Origin: Candidatus Omnitrophota bacterium | GTDB lineage: Bacteria > Omnitrophota > Gorgyraeia > Zapsychrales > Zapsychraceae | Direction of reading: 5' to 3' | Length of the DNA: 46,165 bases | Assembly: GCA_021108075.1 (NCBI GenBank) | Contig: JAIORP010000038.1 | Coordinates: forward strand, 1-46,165 | Shown here: positions 25,181-34,388 of the stretch, piece by piece | How positions within the stretch are numbered: the first letter of the stretch is position 1 | Layout: every line of letters starts with the position of its first letter | Program-made: the position numbers and the translations under genes | The notes under the pieces: generated by a model | What the model was told of the DNA's origin: nothing | The model's database searches: none | Seen by the model: the letters and a program-made list of their open reading frames with translations, nothing else

Positions 25181-26152
25181 TTAATTAGAAGCGAAAGCCT
25201 GGTGACTCTTCCATGTAGGATACCCGTTACCGCCAAGAACACCCAGGAATTCAGCTTTACCGCCCATAGCCTTAGGCATTTTGAACATGGCTATGTAACG
25301 GCTGTAGTATTCCGTGGTATTAAAAGCTGTGCTGAACGGCGAATCATGGACACCGCCGTTAACATTACCGACCGCGGTATTCCTGTTACCAAAACCAAAC
25401 AGGACCACGATGTCGCCATCCCACGCATTACCGGTCAGGTCGCCAGACGCATCCACAGGAAGATCTAACCCGAAATGATCGTAGATATCGACCACATATG
25501 CGGGCAGATCGTCAGGTGACACAGAAGCAACCGGATACGGTGATACTGTATTCAGAATTACAACGTGATCAAGAGGAGCCGGCGGCATCCCCGCGCTAAA
25601 CTTCCTTTCAATCGTTTTATTTGTGCTCTCATTAGGAAACTCTGGTTCTTCATTCGCTGGCGCCGTCTCATCGGCATCATAATGATCAACGACGTATTTG
25701 ATCTTGAGTTTGCCCAATCCATGGTACATTATTTGACCGACTGTGTAAGTAGTATCCCATGCATTTGATCCGCCCTCAACAGCGAGAGCAAGGTCAAACG
25801 GGGAAGCAATACCCAATTTGGAACCCATGCTTCCGACGGTAACGTACAAATCACCATACAAATCACCCGTAGAAGTGCCATCGAATAATTGCGTGGTTGA
25901 ATCATATGTGGCTTCGAGCAAGGAATCCATTATATCAGGATATTCCCCGCCGTTTAACTCGGCAAAGCCGAAAACCTGCCTTGTCAGGCCTGCCTGATTA
26001 GAAGCGTCTTCGGCTGAAGCCGCTTTCTCGCTTACGTTTCCAAACATAGGGACGATCAACGCGGCCAGCCCGGCGATGATGGCGATAACCACCAGCATCT
26101 CAAGCAGGGTGAAACCAGCTTGCCATTTTTTATTACGTTTAAACATACTCAT
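25181..26152 (-). CDS. type IV pilin-like protein (first gene of the pilus operon)
   Basis: A 323-residue prepilin. Leader KKWQAG is followed by FTLLEMLVVIAIIAGL, with Glu5 and a helix ending VPMFGNVSEKAAS. AAGGAG stands 5-10 bases before the ATG, the best ribosome binding site in the operon. The globular part is larger than in standard pilins and ends in a Gly-rich segment (residues about 250-323). It is the first gene of the operon 26152-11233 and so may be the main pilin. Confidence 0.85.
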   Translation of the reverse strand: MSMFKRNKKWQAGFTLLEMLVVIAIIAGLAALIVPMFGNVSEKAASAEDASNQAGLTRQVFGFAELNGGEYPDIMDSLLEATYDSTTQLFDGTSTGDLYGDLYVTVGSMGSKLGIASPFDLALAVEGGSNAWDTTYTVGQIMYHGLGKLKIKYVVDHYDADETAPANEEPEFPNESTNKTIERKFSAGMPPAPLDHVVILNTVSPYPVASVSPDDLPAYVVDIYDHFGLDLPVDASGDLTGNAWDGDIVVLFGFGNRNTAVGNVNGGVHDSPFSTAFNTTEYYSRYIAMFKMPKAMGGKAEFLGVLGGNGYPTWKSHQAFASN

Positions 26153-26212
26153 TTCTTTCTCCTTGGTATAATTTACAGCGAAAACTTTGCCTCAAAGTCC
26201 ATTCCGCTAACT

Positions 26213-26272
26213 TTATATTTTAAATAAATTCACTAATATTTTCTTCCAGGCCGTCTGGACAGTCTCAATCAT
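26213..26272 (-). CDS. possible 19-residue leader peptide
   Basis: The frame MIETVQTAWKKILVNLFKI is preceded by AAAGGAGGTGAGG, a near-perfect Shine-Dalgarno, 11 bases before the ATG. It lies 60 bases upstream of the first pilin gene. It could be a short leader, or the strong site could be chance in a non-coding leader. Confidence 0.3.
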   Translation of the reverse strand: MIETVQTAWKKILVNLFKI

Positions 26273-26410
26273 TCCAGGCCTCACCTCCTTTCTAAAAAAA
26301 TAAATTGAGTTAAAATAAAAATACTTTATGGCGCCCGCCGTTTCACCCAAAACGGCTTCTACATACGCTTTAGTAAAACCAAATGCCGGATCATCAGATT
26401 AAACCCGCTC

Positions 26411-26614
26411 TTATGCCTGCACAAAATCCACGACAAAACGGTATTGCTTGCCGCAGCGGAGAATAACTTCCTTCTGCCCGCGTTTTAATATGCGGATTTC
26501 CACCGTGATGTCTCCGTAGCCGGAATGATTGAAGACATCATCATACAGCTCAATTAATTTTAATTTAACTTCCGCGTTTGTAGATTTTTTTCTGTCAGAT
26601 TTTTCCATTTTCAT
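26411..26614 (-). CDS. 67-residue protein downstream of the CobN-type gene
   Basis: A small soluble protein with a charged start (MKMEKSDRKK) and a compact alpha/beta body (KLKLIELYDDVFNHSGYGD, then VEIRILKRGQKEVILRCGKQYRF). Its ATG directly follows the TGA of the chelatase gene, so it is translationally coupled. I do not recognise a family. No signal peptide; one Cys. Confidence 0.65.
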   Translation of the reverse strand: MKMEKSDRKKSTNAEVKLKLIELYDDVFNHSGYGDITVEIRILKRGQKEVILRCGKQYRFVVDFVQA

Positions 26615-29600
26615 TCACGCCCTTCTTTTAACAGCGCCCCAGATCACCGCGAAACCGAATAGTAAAACAAGAATTAACATTGTCACGACAACTTCAAAAT
26701 TTTCCTTAACGATTTCTTTAACTTTATCTAAAGTTATCTTTTCTTTTTCCAGCTTCATCCCCTCTTTTGTCTCCCGCGTCTCTCCAACGCGAGCTTCGGA
26801 TATTTCTTTCTGATACGCTTCTTTCAAATCCTGATTTATGACACCGGCGATCATTTGCCTGAGCTTCGCGTTGTCACAAACAAACCCGCTACAGCCCGCT
26901 TTATGATCTTTGACCAATTTCGCGTGCAGTTCCGCTATCGTCTTTATCGTCATCTTGTCGGCCTTCCAATATCCCTTTCGTATGGTCTCCAGCATTACCG
27001 CCGTCATCTCTTGAAGCGCGTACGGATTTTTATCTCTGAAAAACTTCTCAAGTCCAAGGTTATATTCATCCTTTACATAAACGTCATACAGCCCTTCCCA
27101 TATTTCCTTATCAATTGCCTTAGGCTTCATAACGTTCCAGCCATAGGTATTCCGGAAGGTCTCAGCGAACTTTTCCGCTGATGACGCTCCGCCTTTCTGT
27201 AAATCTTTTATATATTTAGGATTAAACAGCGTTGTTCTTGTCTCAACCCAAATTGCCTCTTTAACTCCCTGAACATTTGGATTATGCTTATTTCGAAGAT
27301 CATTGAAATACGCGTCGGGATCTTCTCCTGTCACATTGCGTATCGTCGCGTTTATTCCTCCCATAAATTCATAAATATGATCCAACGATAACGGCCCCCA
27401 GGTATTTGAAGACCGGGGCTGAACCACTGTATCGGTATTTTGAAGAGCCGCTTCAAAGACACCCGCCTGATAACGTCCCCAGTTGTCTTTGGTATAAACC
27501 GCGCCCATATTCTTCAGGTATCTATCAGAAATCTCTTTATCGTCCTCCCATTTATCTCCTGATTCAACCAATCCCATTATGCCTGTTCCATAATTACCAT
27601 TGACACCGCCAAAAACACGGGCAACAGAAAACTTTCTAGCGTCCAAAGGAGAAAGTCCTTTTTCCTTCATTACTTCCTCAGCTCTTTGAGTTCCTTCTTT
27701 CACATAATTTTTATATTGCTCTCCATCTTCTGCCTCAGACGCTATTCTTACAGCTTTATTGATAAGATAAACACGAGTCGCGGCGATATCCCTGAACTGG
27801 CCGGAGGTCTGGACAACAACATCTATACGCGGCCGCTTTAGTTCAGAAGAAGGGATAAGCCGAACATCATGAACCACTCCTCTGGAATTTCTTACAGGTT
27901 CAACACCCAATAAGTAAAAAATCTCTGCGAGCGCCACTCCCTGTCCACGTATAAACTCACCGCCCCATAAAGTAAAAGCAACTTTTTTAGGATACTCGCC
28001 TGTCGCCTCTAATTTAGATGATATAAGTTTCTCGGCTAAATCCACTCCGACTTTCCATGCCTCCTCTGTAGGAGTTTTTTCTGTATCTATAGAATACATA
28101 TTTCTGCCTGTAGGAACAGCACTCGGATTTGAGATAGGATCTCCTCCCGAGGAAGGAGAAATATATCCGCCATTCAAACCATTTATCACAGCGTTAAGCT
28201 CTGAATCCGTAGAGACATAGATTGCCTCAAAATATCTGTTGACCGATAATAAAGTGTCTCTGTAAGTACGTATCGCGTGGACGCATTCTTTTTCTTCATC
28301 ATTTAATATGCCGATTTTTTTCTCCACCGCACTGATAGATTTTTCTAGCAAATCCCTGGAAAGTTTACTTTTCAATATGGCGGCTATGGCTTTCGCGTTG
28401 GGGGAATCCACCGCCGCTAAATAAGAGGCAAGCGGGGCATTAGCCAAATAAAATTCAATATTCGCCTTAAAAATTATCAGTCTTTTTTTATCCCACAATT
28501 TCAGCATATTCTTCAACTTTTCGTTATCTATCGCGACAAAAAGATCTTTGCTGAAAATTGAATCAAGACATTTTTGAATATTTTTTTCACGCAGAAGCTC
28601 TTCTTGTTTTTTTATTTTTTCCAAAATATTCTTATCTGAAAGATAGTCAAAAACCTGCTTACGCGCGCTATTATCCTGCATTATTTCTATTAACTCTTTT
28701 ATTTCTTTCTCTGCCGCTAAATCGATGGCCTTCTTCATCTCAGGAATAAAACGCGCGACTTTCCGCGCTTTCTCAAGGCTCTTGGGATCCAACACAAATG
28801 AAGCTTTTTTCAATTTTTTTCCGTCTTTGAGTGACAACAAGAATGCTCTCTTCTCTTTATACGGGGCGACCTCCAAAATAAGTTCTTCTATTCTGCCTCT
28901 TTGCGCGTCAGATACGTGTGCCTGCCCCTTGTCAGCCTTTCCTTTCGGCTGCCCACTAGCGGCAAGCCGCATCATATTAGCCATAAAATCTTCATCACTC
29001 ATTTTTTCATGCGTCCCATCCCATTCCTCAAGCCTTTTCATATCTTCTTTATTAAAATAAATAAATGGATCCACCCCTTTAGTTAAAATGCCATCTATCA
29101 TCATAAAAGCCTTTTGCCTGTACACCGCGTCAAAATAATGGGCGTCTTCTATCTGTTTTTGGGTTACTTCTTCTTTTGAAAGAGCGAGTTTCGCGAAACT
29201 GTACGCGAGAGGGTCTATTGCCATGAGCTTTGCCGTTTCATAAACATATTCTTTTTGATACTTCTTCCCTAATGTGTAAAGTCCTCTCGTAATTTTTTCC
29301 TGTTCAATCGAGTGCATATAATTGTGAATTTTGTCAAAAAGTTCCCGTGTTAAGTCCTGATTCTCAAAATCATCCAATCCAAGATCTTTATCCAAACCTA
29401 TTTTTATTACGTATTTTTTTATTGATTTTAAATACTCGCTTTTTAACGCTTCATCTTCAGTTTTGAGAAACCCGTGAAACTTGTCATGAAGGTTACTGAA
29501 CTCTCCATAAAGATCTGACTCGGTAAACGGCGGAGTAAGATGCGAAAGAATAGTGGCGTAACTTCGCCTTTTCGCGATAACCGCTTCTCCGATATTGTTG

Positions 29601-31351
29601 ATTACATAAATATAAAGATGGGGTATCCCGCCAATCAACGCGTCAGGCCAGTCAAACTCAGATAACGCCACTTGTTTCCATGGAGTAAATTCGAGGCTAC
29701 CATGTGTGCCAAAATGTATTACAGCATCCGCTCTAAACCCATTCTTCGCCCATAAGTATGCCGCGACATACGGATGCGGAGGCGCTTTCTTTGCCCCATG
29801 AATAAGTTTAGTTTCATTATCACCATAGCCGGGTAAAGGCTGCGGCAAAATAACAACATTTCCAAATTGTATTCTGGCGATAGCAAGATAAGATTTTTCC
29901 TGGCTCTGCAGGCTCATATATTCACCCGGCGCCTCTCCATAATTTCTTACGATTTCATCATACATTTCAATCTCGAGATTCTTCTTGCACCAACTAAGGT
30001 ATGTGTCAACATCGACTAATTCCGGTTGGCCTTGTTCAAGGAATTTCTGGAATGAACCCTTCGCGTACACGCCTAAAACGGGGCCTTCTTTTTGAATTCG
30101 ATCTAAAAGCTCAATTTCATCCTCCGGCAGTTCCCCTGTTTCATATCCTTGTTCCTTTAAATGTTGAAGCAAATTCAATAATGACGGCGCTACTTCCATC
30201 CCGCCGGCTACCATGGCGTTTAACCCCGGCCCTTTGTAATAATAAATCGCCACTTTTTTCTCCGCGTTCGGCTTCCTCCGCAAAACAAGCCATTTCTTAA
30301 TCGTCTCTGCTAAATTCTTAACGCGATTTGGAATGCCCTTAAAGACGTAAAGATCCTTTTCATTCTTAAATTGCGCCCCAAACACATAAGGAGATATGCC
30401 ACCGTCAAGTTCAGGAACAACTATGCTCTGAGACAACATGCCTCCGGCCATGCCTCTCTGGTCTTTAACCCATTCTTCATAAGGCCTAAATACCGTAACC
30501 GGACATAAAAGAGGAATATTTTCTTCCTGTAACCATTTGATGGATTCCTGTACTTTTCCCGGAACAAACCTTCCATGTGGCAATAAAACCACCAGAGAAG
30601 GTTTTATTTTCTTTAGAAATTCCAACCTCTTGCCAAAACCGGAAATTGGGTACACGTTGATCTCTTTTGCCTCTAATTCTCTTATCAGCATATCCACATG
30701 ATCCCGGTTAGCATTGCGAGGACCTATATTTGTCGTTACGACAGCGACTCTCGGAGCTTCTTTTTTGTATAAACCTTTCTCAAAATAAAATTTTTGATAT
30801 TCCTCATAATCAGAAAAGAAGGTCTCATCGCCAAGGTGAAAAAATAAATTCCGTGGAATTATTAACGGATCTTCAATCTCCTCCGTGAGAAACTTCTTTT
30901 TATCAAGTATCCGGCGGGAATAATTAATAAGCCTGCGGATATTCGTTTTACCGCTATTTGAGAAATATCCCTCGACATAATCAAGTTCTTCACCCGATAA
31001 ATTAGATAAATCGCTCTCCGCGCTTGTCGCCGCGTACGAATATATTTTTGCGCCTTTAGAAATCGCCTGTTTGATGCTTTGAATTTGCAGGTCATTTAAG
31101 CGCAGCCCCATACCGAACATATAAATGACCGGATACTTCTTCAAATTGGTCATCCGTGTTTTTTCTAAAGAAACACGGTCCACGCGTATGAAAGGATTTT
31201 TATCCACTTCAAGAAACGTGGAATATTGAAAATCCCGGAAATTAATTAAAGCGATCCGGGTCGGCCTTACGTAACTTAAAAATGTGAGCCCGCCTATAAT
31301 AAAAACGGATATTCCTATTGCTGTTAATATGAATTTATTAGATTTTGTCAT
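26615..31351 (-). CDS. membrane-anchored CobN/BchH-type chelatase, HmuS-like
   Basis: A 1578-residue protein of the CobN/magnesium-chelatase H family. The core signature IHFGTHGSLEFTPWKQVALS is near residue 545, followed by IGGIPHLYIYVINNIGEA and RRSYATILSHLTPPF. It differs from cytoplasmic CobN in having a membrane span at each end (about 8-26 and 1555-1574, the latter followed by KRRA). With positive charges inside at both ends, the catalytic part would face the periplasm. Residues about 790-840 and 1470-1550 are charged and helical. CobN-type proteins next to ExbB and DUF2149 genes are found in Bacteroidetes hmu loci, where HmuS has been described as a heme dechelatase. The substrate here is inferred. 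AGGGGAAG precedes the ATG. Confidence 0.85.
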   Translation of the reverse strand: MTKSNKFILTAIGISVFIIGGLTFLSYVRPTRIALINFRDFQYSTFLEVDKNPFIRVDRVSLEKTRMTNLKKYPVIYMFGMGLRLNDLQIQSIKQAISKGAKIYSYAATSAESDLSNLSGEELDYVEGYFSNSGKTNIRRLINYSRRILDKKKFLTEEIEDPLIIPRNLFFHLGDETFFSDYEEYQKFYFEKGLYKKEAPRVAVVTTNIGPRNANRDHVDMLIRELEAKEINVYPISGFGKRLEFLKKIKPSLVVLLPHGRFVPGKVQESIKWLQEENIPLLCPVTVFRPYEEWVKDQRGMAGGMLSQSIVVPELDGGISPYVFGAQFKNEKDLYVFKGIPNRVKNLAETIKKWLVLRRKPNAEKKVAIYYYKGPGLNAMVAGGMEVAPSLLNLLQHLKEQGYETGELPEDEIELLDRIQKEGPVLGVYAKGSFQKFLEQGQPELVDVDTYLSWCKKNLEIEMYDEIVRNYGEAPGEYMSLQSQEKSYLAIARIQFGNVVILPQPLPGYGDNETKLIHGAKKAPPHPYVAAYLWAKNGFRADAVIHFGTHGSLEFTPWKQVALSEFDWPDALIGGIPHLYIYVINNIGEAVIAKRRSYATILSHLTPPFTESDLYGEFSNLHDKFHGFLKTEDEALKSEYLKSIKKYVIKIGLDKDLGLDDFENQDLTRELFDKIHNYMHSIEQEKITRGLYTLGKKYQKEYVYETAKLMAIDPLAYSFAKLALSKEEVTQKQIEDAHYFDAVYRQKAFMMIDGILTKGVDPFIYFNKEDMKRLEEWDGTHEKMSDEDFMANMMRLAASGQPKGKADKGQAHVSDAQRGRIEELILEVAPYKEKRAFLLSLKDGKKLKKASFVLDPKSLEKARKVARFIPEMKKAIDLAAEKEIKELIEIMQDNSARKQVFDYLSDKNILEKIKKQEELLREKNIQKCLDSIFSKDLFVAIDNEKLKNMLKLWDKKRLIIFKANIEFYLANAPLASYLAAVDSPNAKAIAAILKSKLSRDLLEKSISAVEKKIGILNDEEKECVHAIRTYRDTLLSVNRYFEAIYVSTDSELNAVINGLNGGYISPSSGGDPISNPSAVPTGRNMYSIDTEKTPTEEAWKVGVDLAEKLISSKLEATGEYPKKVAFTLWGGEFIRGQGVALAEIFYLLGVEPVRNSRGVVHDVRLIPSSELKRPRIDVVVQTSGQFRDIAATRVYLINKAVRIASEAEDGEQYKNYVKEGTQRAEEVMKEKGLSPLDARKFSVARVFGGVNGNYGTGIMGLVESGDKWEDDKEISDRYLKNMGAVYTKDNWGRYQAGVFEAALQNTDTVVQPRSSNTWGPLSLDHIYEFMGGINATIRNVTGEDPDAYFNDLRNKHNPNVQGVKEAIWVETRTTLFNPKYIKDLQKGGASSAEKFAETFRNTYGWNVMKPKAIDKEIWEGLYDVYVKDEYNLGLEKFFRDKNPYALQEMTAVMLETIRKGYWKADKMTIKTIAELHAKLVKDHKAGCSGFVCDNAKLRQMIAGVINQDLKEAYQKEISEARVGETRETKEGMKLEKEKITLDKVKEIVKENFEVVVTMLILVLLFGFAVIWGAVKRRA

Positions 31352-31362
31352 CTACTTCCCCT

Positions 31363-32037
31363 CTATTTTGAGTTATGCTTAATTTCAAAATCAAAAATTT
31401 CATTCACTGACAAAGAATATAAAACCAAATCTCTTACCTTTTGTTTTATCTGTTTAAACGCTTTCTCTTCCTCCTGAGTTGGATGAGTTGGAATGTTAAA
31501 CATTACCTTTTTTCTTAATTCAAAATATCCTTTTGGAAATATATTGTCCTTCACGTAAACAGTAATTTGTTCGTTGCTGGATTTTCGCACAAAGGTAAAA
31601 GCAAAATTATCTTTCGACATATTTCTCGCGTCTGTCCCTCCCGGCATTTTGACCTTAAAATCTTCTCCATTTCCTCTTGTCACTACGCGTGCAATAAATT
31701 CAAAGGCATCTCTGCTCCCCGGCGTAGGCAATGCGCTAACTATTTTAAAATCTCCCCTTCTTGGAATTTCATCCTTCCAGAGTTGTGATATTGCAAATTT
31801 AGTTGCCTTAAAAGCAACTGTAAGGCACGTGCATACATCCCCGTGATATTTGCCAGCATCGCCTATTGTCAGATTTAATAAATCATCCTCATCATAAATT
31901 GAAATAGAAGGAATTTTTGCTGCAACATCCTGCTCAACCCTACCCTTATTAACATCCGCAGCTTCTATCTTACCCGAAGGATCTATAAACACCGTTAATA
32001 AACCTACAAGTAAAACAAAGTATTTTATTTTTTTCAT
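31363..32037 (-). CDS. FmdE-like periplasmic protein
   Basis: I start at the second ATG (MKKIKYFVLLV), with GGAGGTG 8 bases before it. The 224-residue protein has a signal peptide to about residue 26 (KIEAA). A motif GKYHGDVCTCLTVAFKA corresponds to the H-G-x-x-C metal site of formylmethanofuran dehydrogenase subunit E (FmdE) proteins. The TPGSRDAFEFIARVVTRG part matches the FmdE D-x-x-Q/F-x-x-T-x-x-x-x-G-x-G region in outline. It ends 11 bases before the chelatase ATG. A role in holding a metal or a tetrapyrrole for the chelatase is inference. Confidence 0.6.
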   Translation of the reverse strand: MKKIKYFVLLVGLLTVFIDPSGKIEAADVNKGRVEQDVAAKIPSISIYDEDDLLNLTIGDAGKYHGDVCTCLTVAFKATKFAISQLWKDEIPRRGDFKIVSALPTPGSRDAFEFIARVVTRGNGEDFKVKMPGGTDARNMSKDNFAFTFVRKSSNEQITVYVKDNIFPKGYFELRKKVMFNIPTHPTQEEEKAFKQIKQKVRDLVLYSLSVNEIFDFEIKHNSK

Positions 32038-32160
32038 TTTAATCCACCTCCATAGGGCTTTTATCAATAAAAAAGGTCACTATCCCATTTTTCCTTATCA
32101 AATGTTATGGTATCTGGTAATCCTTATAAATTTTGTTACACGGTGGCTTAAGTTTTACAA

Positions 32161-32386
32161 TCAAAAAAACTCTAATGATAAGGCCAAAAAAGCATATTTA
32201 TTCTCAAATGGAATAATATCTATCCAGCGTCGATTTTCGCCGTCATGTGTCCATACCCGCTTGTCACAATTGTCCATTGCGGTCGGTTGCGGCTATAATT
32301 TTAAAGGATGGAATATCCTCGGAAAGACACGATTGAAACTCCTGAAGAACAGGAATGATTGTTTGCCAACGGTTTAATAATTCCAT
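32161..32386 (-). pseudogene. frameshifted gene, possibly a nucleotidyltransferase-like fragment
   Basis: AAGGAG stands 8 bases before an ATG that opens MELLNRWQTIIPVLQEF and stops after 40 residues (DRNGQL). One base on, another frame continues DKRVWTHDGENRRWIDIIPF and ends LALSLEFF. Joining them with a 1-base shift gives a 74-residue protein without a stop. The IDIIPF motif occurs in some predicted nucleotidyltransferases, a weak match. The gene interrupts the ExbB-chelatase operon between DUF2149 and the FmdE-like gene. Confidence 0.5.
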
Positions 32387-32623
32387 AATTCAACTCCTTC
32401 TAAATTATCATTTAACGTATTCGCTAAAAATTTAAGAATAAATTGGCATTTTGACAATATGCCCTCGTCAAGGCTGCAATTCAAAAGTTGTACGCGGTTA
32501 AGAGCATCATAGGCATGTTTTTCCCCCGAATTATTTTTTCCATGAGGGTGGGAAAATCCATGTTGCGCCGCAACCGCATCTCCTTGAAATCATGTTTTGT
32601 CCTTACTCGCATTTCCAGGAGAA

Positions 32624-32953
32624 TCATTCCGGGATATAAATAATATCCCCATTCTCAAGTTCATAGGCGACACCGATCTTTTTGCCCTTCCCCTTTCCTT
32701 TTGATTTCGATCCTTTATACCGTTCTATCTTTTTTCCTTTTTTAACAATGATTTCCATATCTTCTTTGCCGGGATTCTTAACCATAGTGACATCTTCCTG
32801 AGTGAAAAGTTCAGTCATTCTCATACTTGTCACAGCCGCGACCATAAGCGCTACCGCGAACACCATCGCCAGATCAAATAAATTTGCCATTCCGGACAAA
32901 GGATCATCGTCAAGGTCTCTTAAAGATTTAAAAAAATAGCGTCTTCTTCTCAT
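32624..32953 (-). CDS. DUF2149 membrane protein (ExbD-like partner, HmuV-like)
   Basis: A 109-residue protein with a basic cytoplasmic start, DDPLSGMANLFDLAMVFAVALMVAAV as N-terminal span (the Asp in FDLAMVF is where ExbD/TolR has its proton-binding Asp), and a soluble periplasmic tail rich in Lys and Gly. DUF2149 occurs next to MotA/TolQ/ExbB channels and CobN-type chelatases. Its ATG overlaps the ExbB-like stop by 4 bp. It likely completes a proton-driven motor with 32950-33552. Confidence 0.8.
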   Translation of the reverse strand: MRRRRYFFKSLRDLDDDPLSGMANLFDLAMVFAVALMVAAVTSMRMTELFTQEDVTMVKNPGKEDMEIIVKKGKKIERYKGSKSKGKGKGKKIGVAYELENGDIIYIPE

Positions 32954-33552
32954 TTCACGCCCTTCTGTGTCGACATCAATTCATAAATATATTGCAAGTT
33001 ATTTAAATCCTCAATATACCATCGCTGTTTAACCAATTGAGTTATGTATCCGATAGCTCCGATAAAAATACCGACGACTGTGGTCGAAAAAGCGACTTGC
33101 ATATTAATTGCCATTGAAGCGATATCTCCGGAGGCCAACCCTACCAACGCGGGTCCCATAGGAATAAGTGTTCCCATAAGGCCCAGCATAGGCCCCAGTC
33201 GCATCAAAGTCTTTGACGCTTCAAGCTCCTTTTCTCCGGCGAGTTCAAAATCAGCGACTATTTTCTCCGAATGCACCCTGTGCCAATTGACATCAACCAA
33301 CATGTTCACATACTCTGAAAACAGACTCTTTTCTTTAGTAATGAGGCTAAAGTCCGTTTTTAATACCTTTCCCTTTTTAAATCCCGCTAAAAACCCGCTA
33401 ACCTTATTTTTAAGTTTAAGGCGATTCATATATATCCCATAAAATCCGCCAAGCATTAATAACGCCATAACAAATGAAATAAGCAGAATCACAATAACCG
33501 GTATTAAAAGTGATGTGGAAATCCAATAAAGAATATTCGTTAAAAAGCTCAT
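32950..33552 (-). CDS. MotA/TolQ/ExbB-family proton channel (HmuU-like)
   Basis: A 200-residue protein with three membrane spans: about 12-37, then the conserved pair at 118-140 (RLGPMLGLMGTLIPMGPAL) and 150-175 (MQVAFSTTVVGIFIGAIGYI). The G-L-M-G-T-L-I-P-M and A-F-S-T-T-V-x-G motifs are typical of the family. AAGGAGG precedes the ATG. With DUF2149 it would use the proton gradient to drive the membrane-anchored chelatase or a receptor; there is no TonB in the window. Confidence 0.88.
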   Translation of the reverse strand: MSFLTNILYWISTSLLIPVIVILLISFVMALLMLGGFYGIYMNRLKLKNKVSGFLAGFKKGKVLKTDFSLITKEKSLFSEYVNMLVDVNWHRVHSEKIVADFELAGEKELEASKTLMRLGPMLGLMGTLIPMGPALVGLASGDIASMAINMQVAFSTTVVGIFIGAIGYITQLVKQRWYIEDLNNLQYIYELMSTQKGVK

Positions 33553-33618
33553 AAAATCAGCCTCCTTTTTTTGTCGTTTTGAAATGATATTGCTCCAGGG
33601 ACTCCCGATTGTTCCAGT

Positions 33619-34383
33619 TTAAATTTGTAACCGGGATTGCTTTCGCAAGTGGCAAAAAAGCCCTGCCAGGATAACAAAGGCCAGAGATGCCAATGATATC
33701 ATTGTTGTTTTAATTTCGACCTGTAACTGTGTGCCGTGTATTTTTAATCCCATAAGAAGAAGGGGTAAAAACATGGCTACTATTATTTGAAAAAACGACA
33801 AAACTATTTTCAATTCCATGCGCCATTCCCACCCTGAAAATAACCTCCTTAACGCGATCGCGTTTGCGAATAAAACCACTGCTATTGATGAAGAAAACAA
33901 TAAAGCAAGCACATAAAACCGCATATGATCAATAACATTAAAAAGGTATGTTTCTCCTAAAAACGCGCCCACAAGAAAAACCCCTGACGGCAATAACGGA
34001 ACAATCTTCGCCAGTGAAAGGATCTTTTCCATCGCGGGCATATTGTCTGTCGCCCTCACGGGAATCAAGGCGTTTTCCGGTCCTTTTCGAATGTGCGCCC
34101 CGATTTCTTTGTAATGGGCCCTGATAAGCACTAAACTTAAAATCATAAAAATAATAGATTCAACAATCTGATAAGTACACGCGAGCGATAACACATTAAA
34201 ATCATTTAGCATTGACTCAAGTCTTTTAAAATTCAGCTGAACCGAAAAAGGAAACATAACAAACCCAATTACCGCCACAAAAACGCAAAAATATAAAATA
34301 GTCCTTTTCTTAGCGAATAACGACAAATTTATCGCTGTATGAAAATAACTTAAAATAAAAAGAATAATTAAGAATATCCACAT
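33619..34383 (-). CDS. seven-span membrane protein (HmuT/DUF2162-like by context)
   Basis: A 254-residue protein with about seven membrane spans, a cytoplasmic loop with ENALIPVRATDN, and KIVPLLPSGVFLVGAFLGE as a helix with Gly and Pro residues typical of transport proteins. I do not recognise a motif. Its place between the Cys-rich peptide and the ExbB-like channel matches DUF2162 or HmuT membrane proteins in loci with CobN and DUF2149, but that is context only. It starts 5 bases after the stop of the Cys-rich peptide. Confidence 0.65.
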   Translation of the reverse strand: MWIFLIILFILSYFHTAINLSLFAKKRTILYFCVFVAVIGFVMFPFSVQLNFKRLESMLNDFNVLSLACTYQIVESIIFMILSLVLIRAHYKEIGAHIRKGPENALIPVRATDNMPAMEKILSLAKIVPLLPSGVFLVGAFLGETYLFNVIDHMRFYVLALLFSSSIAVVLFANAIALRRLFSGWEWRMELKIVLSFFQIIVAMFLPLLLMGLKIHGTQLQVEIKTTMISLASLAFVILAGLFCHLRKQSRLQI

Positions 34384-34388
34384 GCCTT

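Noticed and set aside
26615..31351. Cytoplasmic cobaltochelatase for B12 synthesis
   Set aside because: There are membrane spans at both ends, no other cobalamin gene nearby, and ExbB/DUF2149 partners that point to an HmuS-like system.
32102..32377. 91-codon plus frame
   Set aside because: It is the opposite strand of the frameshifted small gene; the minus frame has the ribosome binding site and coding-like residues.
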